Origin: Sisyra terminalis | Taxonomy: Eukaryota; Arthropoda; Insecta; Neuroptera; Sisyridae | DNA length: 64,000 nucleotides | Assembly (NCBI GenBank): GCA_958496175.1 | Contig: OY292276.1 | Span: 37,344,449-37,408,448, forward strand | Reading direction: 5' to 3' | Shown here: positions 23,690-33,314 of the stretch, piece after piece | Layout: every line of letters begins with the position of its first letter | How positions within the stretch are numbered: the first letter of the stretch is position 1 | Program-made: the position numbers and the translations under genes | Notes under the pieces: model-generated | Databases searched by the model: none | What the model was told of the DNA's origin: nothing | Seen by the model: the letters and a program-made list of their open reading frames with translations, nothing else

Positions 23690-26045
23690 GATAAAGAATT
23701 TTTTCCCTCCATTTTTTTTACTTCTGTAATGCAGAATAATATCTAGACAGAAAGCTACGTTAATTGTCAAAATCAATGTAATTTTTACTGATATATATTC
23801 TTGTTAATTCCGTAAGAATTTAATTCCGAATATAAAGTACATTCTTATTGAAATGTCATTTTTAGAAATTACAAAAAGAATTCAATAGATAAAAACCACC
23901 AGCCATTGTACTTTAACTTTAAGCTCAATTTGCTCTTATTTTATTTGTTTCTCAATATTTCAATTAAAATTTTTAACAATTTTACAATTTGGAAATAAAA
24001 AATACAACAAAGTATATTTTAACCATATTATATAGCCACAGATACATATACCTGTTACGATTTCTTCGAAGAGCAAATAATGATGCAAAAAATTAAATGA
24101 AAGTTCAAATTAATGGTTAGGTTTCAAAAAAAAATTTTTGTGTTTAAACAAACAACGAATACATTTTTCATTAACTTTTTTTAAAAATTGTATATTTGTT
24201 AACTACGTATGTAGGTATGGTTAACTACGTAGGTATGGAATGGAAAAAACATCGTTATAAAGTTTAATAGTTAGTATCTAGGTTTTTTTTCAATTTTTCA
24301 ATTCCTATTACTTCTGCTTCTTCTTCATCGTTCTGAAAGCCTCTCCTAAGAGGTTTTTAGAATAGTTCTCCGATTTATTCAGAGTGATCTCATTTTACGA
24401 TCCTGAGCAGCTAAACGTAAGCACTGGAAAGTTACGCTAAGTTACGTTATTATAAAATAATTATTAAGATATAGTATGATTGTAGCTATCATCGATAAGG
24501 ATTTTCAACATTTAAGTCGTCAATATTGATATCAAAATCCCATATATCAATGTAATAATAGGATTCCAATTGTCCTGCTTCCGGTTAGGATGTATGAGTG
24601 TAAATATTGAATATTTTTGGTAATGATTAATATGTCGAAGTTGCAGTAGTCTTTAACGGCTTTTTGGGTTCTATGAGCCATAATTTTGGAAATACAAATT
24701 TTCATTAATTTTAAGGTTCTAGTTGAGTCCCACTGGTGTATAGAACGGTGATCATGACCACTATATCATTAATTTATTTTTACTTTGTTAAAAATTAACA
24801 CATCATTTATTTAATTATCTTTCCTTTACTCGCTTACTGCTTGGGTAATTTTTCGCATATAATAGATAAATTGGACCATTTTTTCTTAGCGTTTTTCACA
24901 ATCGATGGCTAAAAATAACAGAAATACTTCTTTAAAAAAAGCTATATCACAAAATGATCCCATTTACATTTTTAACCAATATTCATCAACATTTAACACA
25001 CAATGAACCTTTGATTGCTTTGATTTTTCATTTTTCATGATATTCTTCTGGCTTTCCCCAATCATAACGTTTTTGGTTCATATGTTCTTCAAATTTATTT
25101 CATTTTTCATAGGATAGAAAATCGCGAAGAAAAAGCTGTAGGAAACATAAAACTTAGTTTTAATTAAATTTAGTTTGACTTTTTCAGAAAATTATTTCTA
25201 AAAATAATATTGATATTGAAAATTATTGGTGTTCACAACGTTTCATCAATTTAAAAAATCGACATTGATAATGTTCATTTAACGTCCGTCAGGGATTCCG
25301 ACTTCTTCATATATGTTTACGAATATCAAGTAAAAAGAGTAAATATTTTTAAAGATGGTTAATTGTTACTCAAAACAAATGAAAAGGATAAAAATGATCT
25401 AAATAAAAATGGTTAAATAATGGAAAATATTAAAACTTGAAAAAATACAATGACTTAAAGCTGTTGATAGATTATGATTATCTAAATAAAACTTTTTGTT
25501 TCATGAAATTGTGATTTCAGTAATTGATTCTAAACAGTTTCAAAACGTTTATATTGGTTATTTACTAGCATAACTGTTACAGTCTTTAACGACTCTAGCG
25601 TTCATAAAAATCCGTAAATCCTAAAATATTGAAAATTATCACGTTATCCAAGATCAAGATCAGAACATTTTATTTGTAAAGAGTTAATTTTTAAATTTTC
25701 AAAAAAAAGTTCTACATTTGTAACGGTTTTGATTGCATTTCTTGTTTTTCACAATTATCTTGGGGTATTAAATCTCATTATCTTGGGGTCTTCAAAACAA
25801 TTAAACGGGAGACACTTTTGTGTCTCTTATGTTAGTGCAGTACAAAGTTGCTGACGAAGTATTGAGAAATAAGTGCTTAATTTATTTTTTACAGCGACAT
25901 TCCTACAATGTTCCTTAATTTGTTCTTTTCTTGATAAGAGTCACTTTTAGAAGCGCCAAAATCTGCAAACGTCTCATTTTGTCAAATAAGATTTTTTAGC
26001 TGACTTTCAACAGTTATACTAGTTATAAATATAATATATGGAATA
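23690..26045. other. AT-rich stretch, no supported gene
   Basis: Apart from a two-unit local duplication GTTAACTACGTA..GGTATG at 24198-24237, and a weak LINE-like minus patch near 24300-24440 containing AAQDRK, nothing is recognisable. Confidence 0.5.
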
Positions 26046-26046
26046 A

Positions 26047-26465
26047 ATTGTGGTCTTATTTATGAAATGTAATTTACAAAAGTAAACTATAAGCATAAAT
26101 TTGAATAAAAGCTCAAACAAATATTTTTTGACGTATTGCCCAGATATGCATTTTGATTGCCAAGCAATTTTCCTCAGTGGTGCCTAAGTAATATTGGATT
26201 GCTCCAGTGACTCATCACATAGCAATTACGGAGCGATCTAATAGTAAGTACTTGGAGACTGAGTACACTGAGGAGGATTGCTTAACAATTGAAACACACA
26301 TTTGAGCAATACGTCAAAAATACATTTGTTAGAGCTTTTATTCAGATTTATGCTTAGCAATCGAAATACGTATCTAGGTAATACGTCGAAAATATATTTG
26401 TTTGAGCTTTTGTTCAAATTTATGTTTAGCTTCTGTAAATTATATTTCATAAATAAGACTACAAT
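26047..26465. repeat. Large imperfect inverted repeat (foldback)
   Basis: The left arm from 26047 (ATTGTGGTCTTATTTATGAA) pairs with the right arm ending at 26465 (reverse complement ATTGTAGTCTTATTTATGAA). Pairing continues inward for about 120 bp through AAGCTCAAACAAATAT and GACGTATT. The right arm contains a second, diverged copy of the same segment (about 26303-26360), so the unit is present three times. The centre is itself partly self-complementary. It may be a foldback-type DNA transposon. The 70- and 71-codon frames here merely reflect the repeat. Confidence 0.8.
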
Positions 26466-26931
26466 ATCTATACTAATATATAAAATTCTTACGTCTGTCT
26501 GTACATATCGATTTTGAACCCAATTTTAGGGTAAATATTTGTTTCAAGAGGCCCTTATTCCAAATTTAACATTTTTAAAATTTTTGTCTGTCTGTCTGTC
26601 TGTCTGTGTGTCCCGATTTAACTAAAGAACGGAACAACCGAATTTAATAAAATTTGGTATTATGATACAACACAATTTCCCACAGACTATAGGCTACTTA
26701 TCATTCCAAAAAAATATTAAGGGAAGGTATTCCTTAGGGATGAAAACAGAAATTTTTACTTTAGATAAATGAGTTATATATCATTGGAAAGGTAATTAAA
26801 AGTTATAAAATAATCTGTAAAATTATTTTAAGTTGAACTGATAAAAAGCACAGTAAATTCAATTTAAAGTTTAAAAAATTGCCTCTTTGTAATATAAACC
26901 TTTATATATCATAGTATTTAGATGATGTTAA

Positions 26932-26995
26932 TAGCGTATCGCTTACGTATCGGTCATTCTGAACCTCCTAATTATAAAGACGTGGGTTCGAATCT
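26932..26995 (+). repeat. tRNA-like box pair inside Helitron copy 2
   Basis: TAGCGTATCGC (26932-26942, an A box one base poorer than in copy 1) and GGTTCGAATCT (26985-26995, B box) are at the same relative position as in copy 1. The B box is identical between copies while nearby sequence has diverged. Confidence 0.55.
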
Positions 26996-27260
26996 TACAG
27001 TAAACTTTTTTCTTTTTTTTTTTACAAAATTGTTGTTAATAGACCCTTAGAGTTGCTCAATATTAAAATATTATCAAAAAAAAAAAAAAAGTAATAGTAA
27101 TAGCAGTAATAATAATAATAGTAATAAAACTATAAGCAAATACGTTTTTAAACCCGTGCATACATAAAATCCTGTATTTATATATCCCCTTTGACTAATG
27201 AAATTTTAATATTCGATGTATTCCTTATAAACAGTAGACATAGATAATATTTTTTTTGAA

Positions 27261-28015
27261 AATTCCTACCCTAAAAGAGTAAAAGGGGTGACTAAGTTTG
27301 TATGAGAAAATGTTAAGTTAATCAACAATCGAAATTTTGAATTTAATAAGTGTAAATAGTAAATAAATAATTAGTTATAAGTTTTTGTTATATTATTTTA
27401 GTAACGTTTTAAATAACGTTATTTCACTAAATTAGTATGAAAGTTTATGTAGTACTTACTCTAACAAACCGATTTTTAATTTTTGTTTGTTTTTCAACAA
27501 TCAAATTTTTAAAAATCTAATTTTTATGAATCAATGATTGTGACCTGAAGCAATTATTTATTCTGCTGAAAAACATTAAGGGAGCAATTTTTTGTCATAT
27601 ATTTCATTATCAATCAAAATATAAAATCTTCCAAACTAACTTTCCTTCGGTATTCAGAAAAATTTGAAAATCAATTATTGTTCTTGAAAATATATAAAAT
27701 ATTCTTATTTCCTTCCACGTTTTCTACCTGTTTCCAACAATTTTGTATGTACAACGTCTAAATGTGCGAAATCGAATTGCTTATTAGTAATGATAATCAA
27801 AATAAAGAAGGTCATAATTTTTTTCGTTTTACATTGTATTTTCCAAAAAAAAAGCATATTTGTGTCGATGAAATTAGGAAAATGTTTTTCTTATACGATG
27901 CAGATATATAAAAAGAAAGGGTTTTTAATAATTCCTCCCCTAAAAAAGTGAAAAATGGTGGCAAAGTTTGTACGGCATAACGTGGAATAAACAATAGAAA
28001 TTTCAAATTTAATTA
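27261..28015 (+). repeat. Internal duplication within Helitron copy 2
   Basis: The segment AATTCCTACCCTAAAAGAGT ... GAATTTAATAAG (27261-27350) recurs in diverged form at 27930-28015 (AATTCCTCCCCTAAAAAAGT ... TTTAATTATC). Copy 1 has a single version near 1661-1750. The intervening 580 bp are not seen in copy 1. Confidence 0.65.
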
Positions 28016-28125
28016 TCAAAAATGTTCGAATCAATAATTTTCATATACCACTACAAATAGCAAATTTAAAAAGAAAATATAATCTACACCTACGTTACGC
28101 AGACGAAGTCGCGGGGATCAGCTAG

Positions 28126-28715
28126 TATTTTATATATTGTATAAACAATCATATTTTCTATTTTATTTTTAATTTAGCCCACGAATAATTCGGACAATTA
28201 TTAGAATTTAGTGACAAATTATACGATATTGGAATTAAATTAACAAAAGCATTGGGAATTATAATACAAACAAAATAGACAATGATACGTTGTCAAATTT
28301 TGATGCTTCCAAAAGCGTCCATTAGTTTGTAACTATGAGTTCATAAACTTATAAAATATATTATGTTATTTTTTTAATAACTGAAAAATTTAGTTCCAAA
28401 TTTGTAAAGAAAATTATTGTGCACTGTATTTGCAATATTATTTTGCAAATAAACAAAGACAATGTACAGCGAATCTAATGATCTAAAGAAATTCAAACTG
28501 GTTTGGATTGTTTAACAATTAGAATCATCACGGTTCAGTACTTTTTTATTTAGGGTAAAACTCATCTTTTTTTCTGAAAATCAACTTGACACCGAAATAT
28601 ATAACAACACATGTTTAACAAATGATTTACCGGTCATCCAAATAACATATTACATACCAACAATAATTGTACATGATAATGATATTATAATAAGAACGTG
28701 GAGTCAGTTTACATG
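28126..28715. other. AT-rich stretch, no gene seen
   Basis: Nothing recognised beyond the Helitron flank. Confidence 0.6.
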
Positions 28716-28719
28716 TTTA

Positions 28720-28835
28720 GCTACGGTTGATGACCACGTGGGGGGTTCTGGCACGTGTTCATGCCCCGCTTGACTGCTCAAGTGTTGTGCATCCAACTAT
28801 TAACCAAGCATTAACTCGGTCCTACCCAGTTTAGT
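28720..28835. other. GC-richer block of unknown nature
   Basis: Contains CCACGTGG and GGCACGTGTT (two CACGTG E-boxes 20 bp apart) and a run of G. On the minus strand GGTTAATAGTTGGATG resembles the late internal promoter region of 5S rRNA (GGTTAGTACTTGGATG), but the rest does not fold or align as 5S. It could be an exon, a regulatory block or part of a 5S-derived SINE. Confidence 0.3.
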
Positions 28836-28839
28836 ATTC

Positions 28840-29903
28840 AACAACACTATCATCTCATCTCATCTCTTCATACATTCCTTTGCTTTTTTCCAAAAGTTTA
28901 TTAATTAGATTTTTTTCAAAAACAGCCCAAAAAAGCTAAGCAGGATTCGATTGATTGATCGAAAGGGTTGAAGAAATTCTTTCCAAATTTCTCTAAATGA
29001 AATGAATTCGGTGAATTGAAAATAATGTAACATATGTGATAGCATGATGAAATTTAGTTTTAATATCGTCCCAACCCTCATAAAAGGGATCTTTTGGATC
29101 TTAATCGGTTTTGGTGTATAAAATGCGTCAGATGTTTATGCAAAAAGCACTTTTAAACGGAAATTTTATTTTAATTTGACAAAAATGGAAGAATAAGTTT
29201 CTTGCATTTAATTATGGATGCAATGACGATAAATATTCCTTCCAAACCAGTAAAGACATGAATTAATTTGGATACTAAGCATTAGAGGTAAATAACTTCC
29301 ATTTTGTATGAACCTTCATTGTACATACAATTACATTGTCGATAATCTTAAGAAAAAAAAAACCTTTAATGTTTGATTGATTGATGATCCTTATTGAGAA
29401 AATTCTGTATACATAAAAGTTGTTCAGCTAACATTTAAGAGCAAATTTTCATTTCATACTAGTTTTTTTTTTTTTTTGTTGAGCTGTTGAAATTTTTAGG
29501 TTGTATATCTTGTTTATATTTATAGTTTGTTAAGTTTATAAAGTAGATCCTTATATACTCGTATGTTTTCATTAATTTCTGGTACACTGGTTTTCTGGGG
29601 TACTAAGTCAGTCAAGTAGCTATACCTTAGCATTTGAATAACTGTTTTGAACGATTTTTGGTTGTTTTACCAGAATTAAAGTTCATTTACTACCTAATAT
29701 ATGATATAGGTACATTAAATTCTTCGTATTGTTCTTCACTGTTCGTGCATATTCTATTTCTTTTATTAACACTTACGAAATGATTCTTTTTAATCGGAAA
29801 CACTCGTAAGTTGTTTCATTTACTTCAAAATTTATAAAACTTTTTGCTTTCATTTTTTGTAATATACGCAGAACGACGATAAGTCGTTCAAAATAATCAT
29901 TAA
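28840..29903. other. AT-rich stretch, no gene seen
   Basis: No coding or repeat signal noticed apart from a poly-T run near 29463. Confidence 0.6.
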
Positions 29904-29914
29904 ACTACTCAATT

Positions 29915-30100
29915 AGCCTACTGGTGGCCGAGTGGTCAAGGTGACCAATCCAAAACTAGTAGGTGTTGGGTTCGATCCTCGTATCGAGCAAATTTTCAAT
30001 ATTTCTCGATTACAGATTTTTATTAACCCTAGAGTCGCTAAAGACTTTGGTAATAAAGACGAAGTAGTTATAAAATGGCAGTAAATAACAATTAAAAAAA
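29915..30100 (+). mobile_element. Full-length tRNA-derived SINE with TSD
   Basis: The head GCCTACTGGTGGCCGAGTGG carries an A box (TGGCCGAGTGG, 29925-29935) typical of Leu/Ser-type tRNA heads. The B box GGTTCGATCC is at 29969-29978. A body of about 100 bp ends in an A-rich tail (30092-30100). The flanks ACTACTCAATT (29904-29914) and ACTATTCAATT (30101-30111) form an 11-bp TSD with one mismatch, showing LINE-assisted retroposition. Other copies are at 2034-2160 (truncated) and 56150-56313 (minus). Confidence 0.93.
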
Positions 30101-30114
30101 ACTATTCAATTGTA

Positions 30115-31395
30115 GCTACTTGGTCGGGTTAGCAGTTACTAAACCGTAATACCTACTGTGCTATATTAACATTATATAGCATATATACAAAATTAACCTC
30201 AATTCCGGTTTGAAAAACCTTTCGGGGAATAGACAACCCTAGAAAAAGAACGCAATAATCTACGCAGGAAATGAATCCGCCATTAGGTGTTGAAAATTAA
30301 CAACCACTTAATTCATAATTCGTTTAGTTGTTTACAACTTCTTCACTTAGTAAAATAAGACTTTCAAACTTTAATGGTAGTAACGCATGTAGAAGACCGT
30401 TAAAATCAATATGAAAAGCTCGAACTTTTACCTAAGAATTTAACAAAACTCTATGGGTATCAACATGTAATTCTATATTAAGAATCTAAGAATTCACAAA
30501 ATAAACTTCAAGAAAAAATAAGACCATATATTTCACCAAAAAAATATATTTTTGCGAATGACGTAAAACATTACACGGAAAACTAGTTTTATACTTAAGA
30601 ATTTGAAAGTACTTAATAATTAAAATAAAAAAAAAGAATGGTAAGAAATTATTTTACTACTTACTATTGAATCAAAAATAACAAATCGAGTCTGATCATC
30701 CCAAGGAAGAAGAAATATTTTTCCACGCCAATGTAATTGATTAGATATGTAACTACGAAATCATCGAAAGTATTTAACGTCTAAGAGTTCATATACTTAG
30801 GATTCTATGGTTAGATTTAATTCCTGTTTTAAGAATCCTTTTTCAGAAGTTTATCTTTTCTATCCTCTAAAGATGTCTAAATTACAGTTACAGCACCTTC
30901 CCACCATTCTGGTGAAATGCTCTTGTTATATATCTTAATTAAAAATAAGTATTACAGTTTAAGGAAATGAAAAAACATAATATGGTGAGAAGTCGAATAA
31001 TTTCCATGTCATACTGGTTAACAGTAATTTTGTGGCCCATGTAATACAAATGATTTCGAATATTTGTATGATCTCAGTTTATGGAAATACGAATGACTTT
31101 GGAATATAGGTTTTATTTTTTCAGTATATATTTGGAATTTCTATTACAAAGCAATAAATATGAGACAAAAGGAAGCTTTTATATTATCAAACGTTTATTG
31201 CAAAATGTCTCGTATTACTTCACGTTTATATGTTATTTACGAAAAATTAGAAACCATGCAATGGAACATATTTTTCTTTACTAATTTATTTTGTAGGATT
31301 TTTATAAGGATATTAGGATATAGGATTATTATAATGATTAAATATGTGAAGGCTGATAATTATTTTAAAAGTTCCATCAACTTGCAAACTAGGCA
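30115..31395. other. AT-rich stretch, no gene seen
   Basis: The first part of the long frame starting at 31160 has no transposase resemblance. Only its end does (see mariner). Confidence 0.5.
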
Positions 31396-31399
31396 TAAT

Positions 31400-31711
31400 C
31401 TTGAGCTTTTATACAAATCTCATCGATCCGCTCCTGACCAGCTTCTTATTTTACATACTACTTATTTTACCAATACACCACTGGCTATCACCTGCCTCAG
31501 TCCATATGACTTTTTTCTTCTTTCTAAACTAAAAAATATCCTCAAATGACGTCATTTAGGGATTTTAGAATCCAAAAAATGTAACGAACATGCTGAAAAT
31601 CATATACCGATTGAAGACTTCCAGCGCTGCTACAAATAATGGGAACACCGTCTCCATCGGCATATAGTTTCCCAAGGGAGCTATTTTGAACGGGATAACA
31701 TTGATGTTTGA
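31400..31711 (+). pseudogene. mariner-family transposase C-terminus relic
   Basis: The order TTYFTNTPLAI, LSPYDFFLLSKLKNILK, a stop, IPIEDFQRCYK, a stop, then WEHRLHRHIVSQGSYFERDN and a terminal TGA at 31709-31711. This is the end of mariner transposases (YSPDL.P.D.FLF..LK..L.G ... F...F..W..R...CI...G.YFEGD). The third catalytic acidic residue block survives only as SPYDFF. Two in-frame stops and no upstream half show a dead fragment. No matching TIR was found on either side. Confidence 0.88.
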
Positions 31712-31744
31712 AAAAAGTAAAAACTTTTGAAAATAAAACTAATT

Positions 31745-32112
31745 TTCTACCACATCTCGTAGGAAGTAGTCAATATAGGAAGCAGTTGGAGTAATGTCTT
31801 TGTCAAAGTAAATCGGAGGGTATGTGAGCGTATCTAAATGGTATATGTGCGGTATCTTAACTTGGATGGTGTTATCACACTTTTTCATGGTAAATTTTTA
31901 TTTTACAATTTCTGACACCATACCGATATCATATTGATGTAGTGCTGTAACTTATTGATCGCTTTTATAGAGTCGAAGTCAGTGGAAAGGATTGTTGTAC
32001 CATCTACGATACATAGGTGGAAATACTAGTACGTGGGTGAGTTGGGATATCGATGGTGCAAATGATGTAAAGCAGAGGATCAATAATACTCTCCTGTGGT
32101 ACTCCAGCAAGA
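31745..32112 (-). pseudogene. Jockey-type LINE RT relic (catalytic segment)
   Basis: Minus-strand reading: LAGVPQESIIDPLLYIICT, then DIPTHPRTSISTYVS followed by a stop where A-DD is expected. Further on is ITPSKLRYRT in a frame-changed stretch. This matches the RT box AGVPQGSVLGPLLY.IY..D.P......ATYADD. The catalytic aspartates are lost. It begins about 30 bp after the mariner relic, so the two are nested or adjacent insertions. Confidence 0.85.
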
Positions 32113-32177
32113 ATAAGAAAAAAAGTAGAGTATTAAGTATTTCGTTTTTAATAATTTTTTTTTGCAGCTATTATAAT

Positions 32178-32214
32178 TTAGACCGGCAGAACAACGTTTG
32201 TCGGGTTCGGCTAG
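32178..32214 (+). mobile_element. Helitron-like 3' end, second family
   Basis: ACCGGCAGAACAACGTTTGT followed by CGGGTTCGGCTAG and then a host T. The CTAG end and the preceding ACAACGTTTGTCGGG hairpin resemble 3' ends of Helitron families in insects. The 5' end was not found. Confidence 0.45.
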
Positions 32215-32870
32215 TTATTAATAAAATTTACACTATGTACCTTTCATATTTTATATAAGTTTTATAGAGTTAAATAAGTAGGAATTAAGAAATTATTTGG
32301 TACAAAGTAAAAAGCTGTTTTCTCGTCAATTGAATATTGCATGAAAATGAAATGAAATTAATTAAAATTCTAGGGCTGTAATTGCTTATAATTTTTAATT
32401 AGATTGGATCAATCAACTCGAGTTTTATTACAAATATTGTGTTGGAGCCGATCTGATGTTAGCTGTCAAACGTCTCACGGTCGATTGTTCCAAATTTATA
32501 ACTTCATTGAAACAGTTCCTGCATAATGTCATATATCTTATCGATATTTTTTTCAACATTCGCATTCCGACGTCCTAATAATTTAAAAGAATTATACTGT
32601 GCATTGCAGAGCACATAAAGTATAAAACTTGTATGAAAATCGAGACGAATCTGAGCAGATCAGGGCGAACTTTTTTGCGTGTGTGATTGATTGAACATTG
32701 ACAATGATGCGGCCATTTCGGGATAAATACCTCTCTGTCTATATTTCAGAATTATAATTAATATATTATTATGTGTGCAACAAGTGTAGCGAATTTTAAT
32801 GATCAATTTAGCATTTTTATTTTTCTGAAATCAAAGTTTTATATTCAATTTAAATTTGAGTGCGGTTCGC
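32215..32870. other. AT-rich stretch, no gene seen
   Basis: No feature recognised. Confidence 0.6.
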
Positions 32871-32874
32871 CGTT

Positions 32875-33306
32875 TCAGATATCGTTTGTGAGAGAATTTT
32901 TACCGAACTCGTAAAATAAATTTTGGGGATGAACAAAAAAAAACGTTTTTATGTGGGAAATTGGCCACGGACCAAATTCAGAAGTTCGATCGAAGTCATA
33001 ATTTGATTTTTTCAAACATCCATCGAGGGACTTTTCATTTTTCAATACAAAATGAAAAGTCTTATTTGAATTGTTAGCATTACAAATTGAAGATATGCCG
33101 TTAGTTGGAATCGACAATTTTTTTGTCTTTGATTTACTCGAAGAGCAAAACACAGCGAGGGGCAACTTTGCATCGAATTTTTTATCAATAAGGAGTCGGT
33201 GTTTGTTCCATTCGTGATCTCTATATGGAATTCCTTCTCTCTTCTCAAAACTATTGATGTGCTCGTAAAATAATATACATTGTCCATTTAAAAGTTTTTC
33301 AAATAA
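32875..33306 (-). CDS. Unrecognised 143-codon open frame
   Basis: Open on the minus strand from after the stop at 33307-33309 down to TGA at 32875-32877, one of the longest stop-free stretches in the window and not explained by a known transposon. Composition is protein-like: GIPYRDHEWNKHRLLIDKKF in the first third, FHFVLKNEKSLDGCLKK in the middle, and DRTSEFGPWPISHIK before an aromatic-rich end. The frame contains no methionine, so translation would have to start elsewhere. An acceptor-like TATTATTTTACGAG sits near 33260, so an exon is possible. I do not recognise the family. Alternatives are a relic of an unfamiliar transposon protein, or chance. Confidence 0.35.
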   Translation of the reverse strand, partial: LFEKLLNGQCILFYEHINSFEKREGIPYRDHEWNKHRLLIDKKFDAKLPLAVFCSSSKSKTKKLSIPTNGISSICNANNSNKTFHFVLKNEKSLDGCLKKSNYDFDRTSEFGPWPISHIKTFFFVHPQNLFYEFGKNSLTNDI

Positions 33307-33314
33307 TTAATTAC

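Larger units (their letters stand above)
26467..28125 (+). mobile_element. Non-autonomous Helitron, complete (copy 2)
   Basis: Same termini as 852-1975: TCTATACTAATATATAAA at the 5' end and GGGGATCAGCTAG at the 3' end, between A (26466) and T (28126). The 5' about 900 bp align with copy 1, including (GTCT)n, the tRNA-like boxes and the A-rich/GTAATA tract. It is about 535 bp longer, mainly in 27360-28015, where a diverged duplicate of the segment 27261-27350 appears at 27930-28015. No helicase ORF is present. Its 5' end touches the foldback at 26047-26465. Confidence 0.88.

Noticed and set aside
24300..24440. Minus-strand LINE end with AAQDRK
   Set aside because: The similarity is restricted to a handful of residues and a GAA-rich end.
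26238..26517. Two overlapping 70-codon frames with internal repeats
   Set aside because: They are produced by the foldback repeat units and end within the Helitron. Not genes.
27812..28006. 64-codon minus frame
   Set aside because: Lies inside the Helitron and over its internal duplication, with no protein resemblance.
28720..28835. 5S rRNA gene on the minus strand
   Set aside because: Only one 16-bp word resembles 5S. The total length, termini and other control elements do not match.
31160..31400. N-terminal part of the 129-codon frame as mariner transposase
   Set aside because: Residues before about 31400 do not resemble transposase and are AT-driven. Only the end was annotated.
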